Source of the DNA: Xenopus tropicalis
Taxonomy: Eukaryota > Chordata > Amphibia > Anura > Pipidae
Assembly (NCBI RefSeq): GCF_000004195.4
Contig: NC_030679.2
Coordinates: forward strand, 15,308,712 to 15,372,711
Direction: 5' to 3'
DNA length: 64,000 bases
The notes beneath the pieces were generated by a model. The model ran no database searches, was not told the origin of the DNA, and saw only the letters and a list, made by a program, of their open reading frames with translations. Below are positions 38,304-50,299 of this stretch, piece by piece. A program made the translations under genes and the position numbers. Numbering within the stretch: the first letter of the stretch is position 1; each line of letters begins with the position of its first letter.

Positions 38304-38849
38304 GGGAAAGTTGTAAATAAGTGTGTATGTGTACAAAAGTGTAATAATGACAAAGATAGAAGAAGAAATAGAAAAAAAAAAAAAAAAAATTTTAGACAGT
38401 TGAGATAGAAATAAGCAAAATAAACAGTGGTTAGAGAGTTGTAGTTCAGCTTACACAATGCAGGCAGGCGATCAGGGCGACCAATCTGGCAGGAAGGCAG
38501 CAGGGGGGCTCCAGCAGTCTCACGTGGCAGCAGAGTGAAGAGGCGACGGCGGGGGCGGCGACAATTAAAGGGACAGCAGTGGACACGTCATCAATGCGTG
38601 TCCACTGCTGTCATTGGCTGAGGACCCGGATCGGCGGCGCTGGGGGACCCGGATCGGTGAGTATGACCTCTTATGCTCGTTGCCTAGGGGGTTGTGCAGG
38701 CTTTACAAGCGCTGCGCTGCTTTAAAAGCGAGCGCAGCGCTTGTAAACCCGTTAGTGCTGTAGGACGTAGATTCTACGTTCTATGGCACTTTGGTCCCTT
38801 GGTACCTAGGACGTAGAATCTACGTCCTATGGCACTAAAAAGGTTAAAA

Positions 38850-38934
38850 ATGTGGTCGCGGCAAAAAGTTGTGCGCATGCATGTCACTAATTTTTCCGGC
38901 AAAGCTAAAAGGGACAGATTCGCTCATCACTACC
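38850..38934. mobile_element. TAGTGATGAGCGAA-family MITE, right part
   Basis: It ends 'attcgctcatcacta' and has the internal 'tttttccggcaaagc' of the family. It abuts the right end of the large transposon and is probably the older element that the transposon entered. Confidence 0.65.
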
Positions 38935-41900
38935 CCCAAGCAATTGATGGTTTAAATACCATTCTTGTTATACTTCTCCTACGTCCCTCTTACACATGCC
39001 AGTTCTAAGTTGAGTCCAGTAAGAGCTGGTTTAAAGGGGCCGTTAGAACCAGGAGACCTATCATAGAGGTTACAGAGGTTTCTGAGAACAGTCGTCAACT
39101 GTAGGAAAGCATGTATAGTAAAAGGTGGTGCCAGTAAGCCATACATTCAAACATTATTGACCGGAAGGCTTTCCAGACAATCCACTCTAAACCCAGTTCA
39201 TTTTGTGTAACCCTGACCCGGAAACATCAGTCTCCAAGGAACCAAATTGAGGTGAAATAGCCAAATAAAAGCAGCACCGCCTAAATATAGGGGAAGCAGA
39301 CCCCTTGACTGCTGTGGGCCCAGACAGAATATTTCACAACTGATTGGGAGGTATGTAGGCTATGTCTGCCCAGCTTGTTTCTCATAGGACCCAATCAAAT
39401 GTTAGTTTTCAAACAGCTGTCTAGTAAATGCGACCTGCTGATTAGTTGCTATGGTTTACTAGACCAGTAGCACAACATCTGCACCTTTTATTACACTGTC
39501 ATTTATCATTAACCTAAAGTTAATGCTAAAAGGTGCTTAAAACACAACACAATTTTCTTGTTATGATCGTATTAGTAGGAGTTTCTTTTGCAGTATATCC
39601 ATATAAAAAAGCAGACTTGTTCTGACAATCATCACACATCAGCTATTCTGTGTTCCAGGGGGGAAAGAATCCTATTAAGCATGGAAATAGCATGTACGTG
39701 CATTAAAATATACTCTTCTTTAAGGTATAAAACTGATTTTTAGTAGTATTGCCCATTCAACGTCTGACACAAGGGTCATAAGAATGCAATTTATTGCCTG
39801 CCAAGAGATAAAGCAAAATGGCAGCTGCTAGCAAAATGACCCCCGAAGTGCATCTTCTTTGACTGATTTAACAGCAGCTATGAATCAAAGCTACATATAA
39901 GCAATTTAATAGCAGATCTCATCATATTGTTGTAAAGGGCTTCATAGAAAGTCCTTCATGGCTTCCCACTGACTTTAATAACTGATAGGGAATGGGCAAA
40001 TTTTTTTGATTTTGACCAGGCTGATCCTTTTTTTTACAGGTGCCCTATTCAAAGCCCTATTCATTTGCGAAATTATTTTTCCTTTCTGCTTTCACACATT
40101 CAGGTATTTCATCTGGTATAATAAAATGGGAGAAAGGGTAAGCGGGTTTGGCCTGTAACAAGTACTTTATATAAAATATTTCTCTTATCCAAAAGGAAAG
40201 CAATATTTACCCTTTACTTGTTCTTAAGCTGTGCAGCTACCAGAGAAGGAAAGTAGGGTGAGTTTGGTGGCAATATCTGCTGATTCCCCCACCTGGAAGG
40301 TCAGTTAGGTGGGCTTGAAGGTTGTAAACTTCCTAAATAAGTTGGGCATCAGCATTAGACCACAAAACTTGTTTAAAACCAGTGATGTGGCTCGTTATAA
40401 TTGCAATTTCTAGTACTGGAAGAAACATGAAGACCCATCATGGACAACATGAAGACCCATCATGGACAGCACAGCGGCCTAACCCAAAGTTTCAGAATAC
40501 CTAGATGTTCTCAGAACTCTGGCTGAATTTGTGATACAGCAGTTTTTTCATATATCAAGTTAATGCTTAAGGGAAGCCCTCACCCAAATATCAACCAACC
40601 CCAAAGAGGCCTTGAACCAAAACCAGAGCTGAAAATCTGCTGCTATGGATCCTGCAAGCCAAGTACCAAGCTGTAGCAGGGAAGGAGTTACAAGTTTATT
40701 GAATGTATTCTGCCAGGCAGATAGATAGCTTGTCTAGTAATCCAATATATTTTCTTCTTATCACCATGACAACTCGAGGGGGCATGGAAAAGACTTGAAA
40801 ACACAAAATGTGAACTCCCTGAACTTTCTCCAGCATGACACAGGTTGGTCATCTATGATCCTTCTAAGCTGACCTGGAGTTGCTAACAATCGCACATTAA
40901 AGTAAATGTAAATCAGTGTTGCCCAACCCAAATGCCGCTGTGGTACAACTTCCAGCCTTTTTAACCCTACACAAAATATTAGTTGCAATTCAACAACATC
41001 AATGATTCTTAAAGCAACAGTGTCTAATAAAGCTTCTCTAAACCTCTCCAGAGCCAACAGCTCATTTTATATGCAAGAAGATCTTCTGCCTGTTCTGTAA
41101 ACGCTCTGGTCCCTGTTCTGTGATCAGAGCTGGGGTGCATAAATGCAATTTTGAGCACCAATATGTCAACAGCACTATGTTTACCCAGATATTTTATAAC
41201 AAGGTGATAGCAGCAGTCCAAACTTTGCAGTAATCTCCCTAAGTTTTATTGAAGCAAAATGGATCATGTAGTGCTGTGGAGCATAATTCTTAAGGGATAC
41301 TTTCTTTGCATCTCTCATTTAAAGGAAGATTTATGTGGCAGCACTGTGACTATGCTAGGGTCCTAAATGCATCCCTGAGGGATTATCTGTAAGGAGTTAG
41401 TAGGTGTCTTTCTAGGATTCCTTCCATATGGCAAAACCAAATGCAGATTAATTTTGCTCCTCATAAAATTGCCCACAAAGTGAGTCTGATAGGGAGCTAT
41501 GAACTGTTGTATAAGTCAGTTACACCTTTCCCCTGTCTGTGTCTCTGATTTGCAGATAAAGAGGAGTTTAGTTTAGTATAATGGGGTTTTAACTCTGACT
41601 GATATTTTCTGTGTCTTTTCCCACAACTGCTGTAAATATCCAATATCATTTTAATTGTTTTGTTCTTGTTTAGTGCATCTAATGGGAAAAAAACAGGCGC
41701 AATGAATTTTCTACACAAGCAATATATACTAGGGCTGCCTATTCTGCAAGGCTGAGGAGTAATGCAATGGAAGGGCTTTATGGAAGCTTTACATCCCCTG
41801 AAAACATTGTTAGCTGCATGATGCGATGTGCGATGTGTGATGTGACTGTGCGGTTCCTCTGTTCAAATCCTCAGTGACACACAGTGTTTCAAGGTGCTGC

Positions 41901-42796
41901 TAATTACGAGGAAAGGGAATTCCGTGCTGGCGAATGTGCCAAGGTTCTTTGATAGCTCTCTTTTTGCATACAGAACAGATCTTGAGCATTGTGCCTAAAC
42001 TGAGTCTGTGTGACAGAATCAAAGAGCTGGCATCATCCATTTGAGCTAATGAACATTCATATGATAAATGCAAACTAAAAAAAAAGAGATAGAACCTGCA
42101 AGGGACACATTTTTAATTATACCGCAAGGTCATTTAGCGTCTTTAAAGCTGTAGTATTTGCATTAGGCCCCTTTAAAAGCAGAGTCCTTTTTAATAATGT
42201 TTATGAACATCGGTAGTCTTTTATCAATGGAGGACAAAGGATTTGCCCAACAGAAATTCTCCCTTGAAACTTCTGAACAGTGTTGGACTGTGGTTCCTAG
42301 GGCCCACCAGAGACATTGACATCAAGGTTCCACTTTCACAGCAATTAGATAGAAACAGAGCTAAATATATTACATGTAGTAAAGACTAATGCTGAATATA
42401 AGAAAGGGCTTATGGGAATTGTGCTCAGCTGGGTCCCACTAGGGCTGGGGCCCATCAGGAGATCATATGGTACTCTGTCACACCAATCTGAAAACCATAC
42501 AAAGAACAAAGTGTACTTTGTGCAGTGCTAAATAACCCACTGGCCAATCAACTGGATCACTAGGAAAGGTAAGTCATATCATTCTCCTCACTGGCCGGTG
42601 ACTCAAACATGTGATAATGGAGGTCCTTTGCCAATCAGATTTTTCTCTTTTAAATGGTCGACTCAAGTTATAGAACACTTGATCTGGAATCCTGCAAATA
42701 GACCAATACTATCCAAAGGTTATTGGAAACGGGACAAACCCATTGGCCCATTTTGTGACCAGCTCCCCTGATCTGTGCTAATAAAGAATTGACAAA
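38935..42796. other. non-coding stretch with hAT-like remnant and possible conserved element
   Basis: About 41925-42260 is repeat-free, with balanced composition and motifs such as 'gaacattcatatgataaatg' (possible regulatory sequence). About 42278-42475 starts 'cagtgttggactgtggttcc', resembling the end of a hAT MITE, and is decayed. No gene was recognised. Confidence 0.45.
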
Positions 42797-43438
42797 CAGT
42801 ATCTAGTTGATTAAAGTCTAAAACAACTGGACTTTTCTGAGTTTTTTTCCCTTGAAAACGTTTCACCACTCATCCGAGTGGCTTCTTCAGTTCAAATAAC
42901 TGGTAGGGAATTCCTCGGCATTCAAACCCTTGAGGGTAGTACAGTCACAGGCATCAAATATAATGGTTAAATTAAATGGTACCATGATTCTCATTGATGC
43001 AGGGGTTAATCCTTCAAAGTACATGACTGGAAGTGTGAACTGTTGAGAAACCGCTGGGGTAAGGATGTCAAAGCGGCATTGTATGTTGATGACAAGCGGT
43101 GTTGCAGGCCCCCTCCTCTGTTCAGGGATGGTTTTTCCAGGCTGGTATAAATGGCCTCTTTCACACCTCTTTCAAACCATCTGTCCTCTCGGTCCAAAAT
43201 AAGCACGTTACTGTCCTCAAAAGAGTGTCCATTTTTTTTGAGGTGTAAATAGACTGCTGAGTCTTGTCCTGAGGAGTTTGCCCGCCTATGTTGGGCCATT
43301 CTCTTACAGTGAGGTTGTTTTGTCTCCCCAATGTATAAGTCAGAGCACTCTTCACTACACTGGACAGCAAAGACCACATTACCACCGCTTATCATCAATA
43401 TACAATGCTGCTTTGACATACTTACCCCGGCAGTTTCA
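42797..43438 (-). mobile_element. Penelope-like element fragment (GIY-YIG endonuclease part)
   Basis: Minus-strand copy of the same family as 15545-16427. The 3' part at 42797-43005 carries the shared 'aaaacaactggacttttctg' and 'ccactcatccgagtggcttc' blocks. From about 43383 down to 43006 it encodes a GIY-YIG-type endonuclease. A short inverted stub of the element's own arm (about 43383-43438) precedes it and is cut off at 'cagtttca'. Reverse transcriptase is missing. Confidence 0.82.
43006..43383 (-). pseudogene. Penelope GIY-YIG endonuclease domain, truncated
   Basis: The frame is open from 43587 to the stop at 43006, but only the part below about 43383 is element-coded endonuclease. The upstream residues come from the inverted arm stub and flanking DNA. 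Visible motifs in order are CSDLYIGETKQP (the YIG half of the GIY-YIG core), KRMAQHRR, a Gln-Asp-Ser-Ala-Val-Tyr-Leu-His stretch, LDREDRWFERGVKEAIY (catalytic Arg/Glu region) and NRGGGLQHRL near the end. In complete Penelope elements this domain follows a reverse transcriptase in one protein and nicks target DNA for insertion. Here the polymerase and the first GIY strand are lost, so it cannot be functional alone. The frame has no stops, which suggests a fairly recent insertion. Confidence 0.8.
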
Positions 43439-44994
43439 TTCATTAGCTGCATAATTCCATTCCTGCATATGAGTGGGAGCTGCCATATTGCTTCCCTGGT
43501 ATAAAAGGCTTTAACAGTACAATATGAGGGTATGTGGTGTACAGAACATCCTTCCTCTACATGGTTGCAGCTGGGAGTGTTCATCAATAGGTAATTCTGT
43601 GTTCATCTGTGCTGTTTTCATAAGGGGTGGGCAGGGAGAGGCATACAAGGGTTTGCACAAGGGTTTGCACTGGGCATATTTTCCCAAAAAACAGACAGGT
43701 GACAACCCTAGGCACAAAGGCAGGCAGTAAGGCAGGCAATAAGGACAGGGCCATAGGCAGATTGGTGATATGCTTTGAACCTACTGGCAGATTTCCAGTC
43801 CAGCACTAGGTGCAGTGCACAGCCGGATGCTGGGTACAAGTGCTTCAAGAATGAGCACCCATGGGAGATGCTTTTGCCCCACTTAGTGCTCATGCACTTG
43901 CATCCAGGGTCTCTATAAATGACCCTATGCCTGGGGTACTGCACATTTTAGCTATAGGGCTATATGGGAAGCAAGTGCAACATGCACTTGTTTTTTTTAC
44001 CCACTATGCAGTATTTTGTCCCCAGAATTCCAGGTTCATTATGGCACCTGCTAAATTGTGAGAAATGAAAAGTGCCCACAATTTGTCTCTGATTTGTTGC
44101 CCACTAATGGTTGACAAAATGCCCAGGATTGCTACACGTGCCATTGCCCATTAGCACAGATTCATGCCAATAGCAATCAGCTCTGCATGTGTGTGGGGCA
44201 TTGTATCAGGGCACATAATGACACTGATTTTCCCTGCAGTCTAGACTTCCAGCGCATCAGCTCTAACCGTTCCTTTGTTGCCTCTCAATTCTCTGAAGAA
44301 TCCATTGTGTTGCTACTAGCGCAGGTCAGGACACAGCTCCCATATAAGAAAACAAGGAGTACAAAGCTTTTTTTCCTTTCAGATGCAGTTATGACTCGCT
44401 AACTAACTATGCGCTGAATGTGGCGAGAGGAATGGGTTCCTCACTGAAAGGAACCGGGGTGAGTTGCACTATTTTACCCCCACCAGTATAGGTGGAAGTT
44501 ACAGGTGCATACACAATGCAAGAGTAAATATAATGATGAATGGGGTGGCAACACATAAGTGTTCCAATAACTTCCAATTAGTAAAAAAATTCACTCCACT
44601 GAGTGCTGGAATTGGAACTTGAGGTGCACACACACAGACCCCCATATGAAATAAAAGGCACAAAGTTTGCCCAGAAGTACTTACCCATAGCAACCAATAA
44701 GTTGTTTGCCAGTAAATGCTACCTGGTGATTGGTTTCTATGGGTTACTGCTCCTGGGCAAACTCTTTTATTACATAACCCCAAGAGGCTTTTTTCAAGAG
44801 AATTATCAAACTCATTGCCAAGCAGTCAGCCAGATTAACAGCGACTAATTAAGGTTGCCAAGGGTCAGCAACGTGGAGTAGGGATGTAGTAGGGCAATGA
44901 GGGAGGCAGAGCTGGGTGTGGCATGAGTGTCATGGAGCAGGAGTTTGGGATGGAAGGGGAGTGGCACATCCTGGAGTGAAGGATGTACATAATT
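43439..44994. other. non-coding stretch
   Basis: No gene or named repeat was recognised; overlapping short frames on both strands have no support. Confidence 0.5.
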
Positions 44995-45510
44995 CACCCC
45001 TGCTGTTCAATGCAGTCTCCTCCGCTCCTCTCAGAGCCTCCATCTTTTTACACCATCCACACCCATTGCGCTCTCTCGTCTTAAACCTTTCTATGTCGCT
45101 GCTCCTTACCTCTGGAACTCTATCCCTGAATCCCTCCTTAGGGAACACTCACTAACTCTCTTTAAGAAAAAGCTCAGCTGTTACCTTCTGGAGCACTAAA
45201 ACATTATTTTGCCCAGTCCTGTGCTTAAGGGCAAATGCCCATACCTGGTGCACTCTTACCTTCCAGTTTATGTCTGTATGTTACCCAACCACTTAGATTG
45301 TAAGCTCTACGGGGCAGGGACCTCCTTCCTACTGTGTCTCATACCACATGGCACTTATATATATATACATATATATATATTTATTGTATTTATTTATTAT
45401 ATCACTTGTCCTCCCTGTGTGTAATTTTGTATTCTGTAAGACTGTACAGCGCTTGCGTACCCTTGTGGCGCTTTATAAATAAAGTTATACATACATACAT
45501 ACATACACAG
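44995..45510 (+). mobile_element. 5'-truncated LINE 3' end (L2/CR1-like)
   Basis: 45074-45199 encodes, in one frame to its stop, the C-terminal tail of a non-LTR reverse transcriptase protein (APYLWNSIPESLL, then HSLTLFKKKL). A 3' untranslated region follows with 'ttgtaagctctacggggcag' and 'gcgctttataaataaag', ending in an (ATAC)n tail at about 45487-45506. The upstream edge is approximate. Confidence 0.75.
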
Positions 45511-46498
45511 GGACTGATTTTTAAAGCAGCAACATTTCTTCCAGGCCAGAAAAGATTCTCCAGTAGGGATCCTGCCTGTACTGCATATACCAGGGTCCTT
45601 GTTTGTTGTTACTGTGATCATTGCTGGGGACATTAAACACATTTTTTTTCTATTACCAAACACCTCAGATAAATTATGTCGACCTTCCTGATGCCTGATT
45701 ACGGTGGAATATGGGCAAAAGAAAAATTTGCTAAGTTTGATAACATAAAACTGGCAGGCAGCAATCATATTAGACAATTCTTTTGCATCTGTAATTAAGT
45801 CTAGCTTGTCTGCTATGGAGATTTGGGGAGTGCAATGGGAGGTTTTAATGGGATATACCTGTATATACCTGTATATAATCTCTTTAAAAACAATTAAGCG
45901 ATACAGTGTGCAAAGTTCAATATCAGGTGCAAATGGTGACCACAGTTGCATTGGGCTCATGCATGAGCCCTTCTTTGTGGGATAAACTATATTCCCTGGT
46001 GGCCTTTGCAACACAAATGTATAAAAAAATACTCTCACACGATGGGAAATTTACCTCAAATTACTTTAAAAAATTGATTTATATTCAAAGCAAATGAAAT
46101 AAAAATTAATGGCAGCACGTGACTCTGGGAATGGCATGTTAATTGATGCGCCTTTACAACACAGGATTTTCTGTATCCACCCGTAAACAATAATTCCAGG
46201 TAAAATACCAGTAAAGTCTATCTGACAGATTATTCTTGTTGAAAAGCTGGTATTGTGCGGGTGCATGATAGCACTTGATTCCTCCATTGTTTGCCACCCA
46301 CGCGAGGGAAACCAGTCATTACATAGCAGACTTTTTTTTTTTTTACTGAAATCTTTTAAAGCACAAACGCTCTCCAGTAAATTACTATATTGAGCGTACT
46401 CCAGACAGGAATTTAAGAGACCTTATTTTGTTACATTATGTTATACCCCCTACTGTTCTGTACCTACACCGTGCCAACAATAGCATAAAAGTCCATAT
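45511..46498. other. non-coding stretch
   Basis: The 213-codon minus frame at 45397-46038 runs into the antisense of the LINE tail and has no recognisable domain. I do not call it a gene. Confidence 0.5.
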
Positions 46499-46800
46499 CA
46501 CTGACTGTAGGGATGGTGGAGCAATTCAAAGAAAGTATGCTGAGCTTTCTATAGGGGGTTTCAATGGGTCTAGTGCCTTCTGGTCCAGCAGAGAAGCAGT
46601 TGTAGTAGGGAAGAATGGAGACAGCAGGTATAGTAGGGCAAGATGGCAATAAATATAGAAGAAAATATGACTGACTGTAGGATTGGTAAATTCAATTGAA
46701 GTATGCTGAGCTGTCTCAGAGGGTTCCAATGCCCCCCAGATGGCGCATCTGTAAGATGAGGAAGCTATCAAGCAACAATGGACATAAGACATTGAGGAAT
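46499..46800. repeat. ~170-bp degenerate direct repeat, two copies
   Basis: Copies start near 46499 and 46669. Both have 'gactgtagg', then 'aagtatgctgagct' and 'ttccaatg' or 'ttcaatg' at the same spacing. Confidence 0.75.
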
Positions 46801-46849
46801 TAGTACCTGTCTATGGCAGATGTTAAGTACATGGCTGCCTTGCACCCAC

Positions 46850-47020
46850 AGTGTTGTGCTGGACTGGCTTCCCAAGGGCCCACCAGTGAACATCAGGTGC
46901 AGGTCCCACCTTCACAAGAAATACATACATATATAGTTATAAAACTAAATAAAGTCATATAGCCAAAACCACTAAGAAATCCTCTGGAATCCTGGCAGGC
47001 CAGTCCAACTCCGACTGCAC
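46850..47020. mobile_element. decayed hAT-like MITE
   Basis: It starts 'cagtgttgtgctggactgg' and ends 'ggccagtccaactccgactgc', loosely inverted and similar to the termini of the 5403-6159 element. Confidence 0.5.
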
Positions 47021-47796
47021 CACACACGAGATTAATGCCGGCCTTATATGCACCGCTAATATTGTAAGAAACCTGTATGTGCATGTATGGCTGCTTGAAG
47101 AGGCGACTGATATTGCAGAAGGCTGCAGATATCGGTCGACTCGTCAGTTGGCCAGGTTAAAGATTTTGATCGGGCTCCATTGAAGGCGCCCAAGCAACAT
47201 TACATTCAGGGCTGAATCGGCAGGTAGAGGTAGAATTTCTATTGTTTCATACTCCTTATATTCCCAGATAGAAATTAGTACATGCCTTCACTTCCCCTTT
47301 ATTTCATTAAAGCCAAGTCAGCAAGTCATTTGCTGGAACCAAATCAGTTATATACATAAATATGTGATGTTATTCAGATGCCAACCCTGCTGCAATTTTC
47401 AGGAGTGTGCTGATTTCCATTCCACCCACTCCCCCAGTCTCCCAATGCAACTTGAAATTTCCAGATTGCGCGCTACACATGTGCAGTTAACTAAAGTGAC
47501 TTCATTCTAAGCATTGCTCACGTGCATGACGTCACTTCCACCGGCAAAACAAACTTCCACTCAGTCCACCCAGTGGACCAACAACCCCCTGGGGTTGACA
47601 GCTCTGCTTATACATTATTTGCAGAAGAAAGAGTGTCAGCATGGGAATACATCAGTTCTCTTTAAAGAGAAGACAAAGAAAAATAATATAGCTTTTATGG
47701 GAGAAGAACATTCATTTAAGTATGTTTGCTTGTATACAGATAATGGCTAATGATAATGTATGACATATGTCGGCTTAAATAGTATGGCAGCATTTT

Positions 47797-47865
47797 TTTT
47801 ATTTATTTTTTTGACTCAAAGTTTATTGAGTATTTGAGCAAAGTTACATCTTGCACAGAAAGTAG
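47797..47865 (-). pseudogene. 69-bp retrocopied 3' end with polyA and target duplication
   Basis: An exact 17-bp duplication, tagtatggcagcatttt, borders the insert at 47780-47796 and 47866-47882. Read on the minus strand the insert has a polyadenylation signal AATAAA, then about 10 bases, then an A-rich tail (AAAAAAATAAATAAAA). It looks like the extreme 3' end of a transcript inserted by LINE machinery. The source gene is not recognised. Confidence 0.8.
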
Positions 47866-48229
47866 TAGTATGGCAGCATTTTAAATTTAAACCAATAAAA
47901 TTGAATAGGTGAAATCTGATTGTCTGTTGGTGTCTTCACCCACTTTTTCAAACCTAAACCTGCAGTTCCCAATTGACCAACTGTGAAGAGTTTGGTGCAT
48001 TATGAGAATAGCATCAGGTTAAATTTCCCCTTTGAAAGTCTATAGGTGAAATCTGATTGGCTGTTGTTGGCCCCACCCATTTTTTTAACTTGAACCAGCT
48101 GGATAGATGATAAATAGATAGTTAGATGACACCATCACAACACACACTTTGTCCAGATTGCAATGATTCTTTTCCCTTACAAACTAAAGGGTATCGTTGT
48201 TATCAGCAATAATTAGCACCCTAATGTCA

Positions 48230-48665
48230 AGACCCTGGCAGGCCTATTATCCTCAATATTTTGGGCTTTTAAAAGCCCTATTGCGTGTTATTGAGTAATC
48301 TTTTAATTGCAGAGAGTAGTATGGGATTAATTAGCTCCCGTGGTGTATCTAATTACAAAGAGCAACGCCACTGCCTTTTAATAATTCACACCGCCTGGGG
48401 TCCCAGTGTAGTGTTTCTCTCAGATGTCAGATGGTAATGAAGGTGACGTGTGGGTATGAAAGGAGCTCGCTGCCCTCTACCTGCTGGAGGCGAGCGCTCT
48501 AATACACCCAAGAAAAAAAGTAATAAATCATTAATTTTCCTGCCTGTATCGCCGAATAAAAAATGCACAACATTTTAAACGCCGCTCGTCATGGCACCAG
48601 CAGTTTGGAATCCCATTAGGGGCCTAATTAGTGCTTTGTTAGCCAATAAACGCATGTATAACCAC
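48230..48665. promoter_or_regulatory. candidate conserved non-coding element
   Basis: A repeat-free block with several homeodomain-type cores: 'gggattaattagctccc', 'tctaattac', 'aatcattaatttt' and 'gcctaattagtgc'. Its sharply different texture from neighbouring decayed repeats is typical of conserved developmental enhancers. Conservation itself cannot be seen from one sequence. Confidence 0.35.
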
Positions 48666-50299
48666 CACAAGGTGAAGTGTCTTATTGGGGGCCTTACACA
48701 TGCTGTGTCCCTTAGGGCCCTTATACATTGGGGTCTGAATGTGCATTTTTTAGGAATAAGATGAAAAGAATGTATTCACGACTATACTCACTCATGATCT
48801 TTTCATAATGTTCCCTACCCCTTTTCATAGCCCTCCTGTTATGTTATTATTTTATTAGAAAAAGGGAGCAGTGGGGAGTGGCCTAATAGTTATTAGGAAG
48901 TGGTGAGACATCATTAGGGGAGGGAAATGGAAAGCCTGAGCCATAGCAGCAGAGTATATGAATATGTATGAATGTATATGAATAACCAGTGCAACTAACA
49001 GTTAAATAGGCTATAATTTCCCTTAAAGGAGATTAGCAGCCTTAACTCAGCAAGGTCAGTCACCTGACTTTTGTCTTTCTATTCCCTTAGGGTCACTAAT
49101 GGATCTTGCTTTCAAGGTCTGGATAGCAAAGTCTACAAAATGTACTGACATATATAAATATAGCTTGGGCCTGAAAAACATTGTACTTCCATACAGCAGG
49201 TCTGCCTTCAAAGCAACGTGACTCGCTGTGACAGAATTGGGTGTTAGACTAGAGAAGACGTGGCAGCTTCAAAGACACCCAGGCAGCATTCTGTTGCAAC
49301 CAAATATATTCTTTCTGAGCCCTATATAGAGCTGCATGAAGAACCATCCCGGGAATAGCCCTTTCTGCCCCATAAATCTATAGCCTTGTTTAGCATAGTG
49401 CAGAAAGGGTAAAATGCCCTCAACATTAATGGGGACCAATGGCACCCAACCTACGGCCCACTGACTGTTACTGAACAGTATCTTCCAGGTGAGGTAATGA
49501 ACCATGCAGCTGAGGCTCTGCAGGCCTACAACTGCTTTGCTCTATCCTTTAAGTGAAAACTACAATGTTGGACGCCTCTGAGCCACACAAGGGAAGTGCA
49601 GTTGTAAACTTTTATAAGCACTTTGTCCCAAAGAATACAATATACAGTGCTTATGTGGCTCCTCTATAATGTGCAGCTGCATATTGTGCATCTCTAAAAC
49701 TGCTTTCCCTGCAGAAAGTAACCCAATGACCCTTAGCAAAGTGTAGGGAAGCAGGGGCATGACAGAGCCGTAGGGTTTGTGAAGCCATTCCCAGTTGGTG
49801 GGGTTTGGTGGCTTTGAAGTTGCAGGGAGTAGCGTCAGTAGGGGTATAAATAGTGAGAGGATTTTTCCCGCTTCTCATTCCATTTTAGGCAGCACAGTAA
49901 AACGCCCACCCTCCCTCCCTACATAGGTGTTGGCACTGAAGTGTTGTTGGCGGGGTGATTGAGTCTGGGAAACAATGGTTAGATTAGGAAGGGAGTCGCA
50001 CAGTTAATTGGGGCTGGCACGCCTGGAACCTCAGGGGTAAGGAAGTGGATCAGGAAGTGAATGGCAGCTGGTGGCGCTAGTTGAGTTGCGCAGTTATTGG
50101 GTTGTTTCGGTGCATGGTTGTTTAAGAGTTGATTGTTTGTTATACAAACATTTGTGTTACGTTAAAACTTCAGTTGATAATAATAAATGTTCTGCGGCCA
50201 TTTTCATCCCAAAAACTGGTGTCTGTTTGTTTTTGGGGATGTTAAGTAAAGGAGGGGTGGGGGTTTAGTTGGCGTGGGGCAGGGCAAGATCCAATGGTG
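48666..50299. other. non-coding stretch with an orphan 60-bp unit
   Basis: About 49668-49725 ('gtgcagctgcatattgtgca', then 'ctttccctgcag') is a single unit of the tandem repeat found at 50300-50620. Confidence 0.55.

Larger units (their letters stand above)
33170..38847. mobile_element. large non-autonomous TTAA-bounded DNA transposon carrying a satellite
   Basis: The left terminus ttaaccctttaagtgcca (33170-33187) is the inverse of the right terminus tggcactaaaaaggttaa (38830-38847) with two mismatches. Both ends lie on TTAA, as in piggyBac-type elements. The right subterminal region has paired 'aggacgtagaatctacgtcc' repeats, a mirrored 'acagcagtggacacg' pair (38570-38610) and a mirrored 'agcgctgcgctg' pair (38700-38745). 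No transposase frame is present. A satellite array fills about 33890-37430, a foldback sits at 37469-37622, and a ~155-bp direct duplication starts at about 37824 and 37981. That the whole 5.7 kb is one element is inferred from the matching ends. Confidence 0.68.

Noticed and set aside
38127..38458. Phe/Leu-rich minus-strand membrane-like frames
   Set aside because: They are produced by poly-A and GAAA low-complexity tracts.
43384..43587. N-terminal part of the Penelope endonuclease frame
   Set aside because: These codons come from an inverted arm stub and flanking DNA, so they are not part of the endonuclease even though the frame is open.
45397..46038. 213-codon minus-strand frame
   Set aside because: It has no recognisable domain, and its end lies antisense to the LINE 3' tail and (ATAC)n/(TA)n sequence. 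No splice or promoter context was found.
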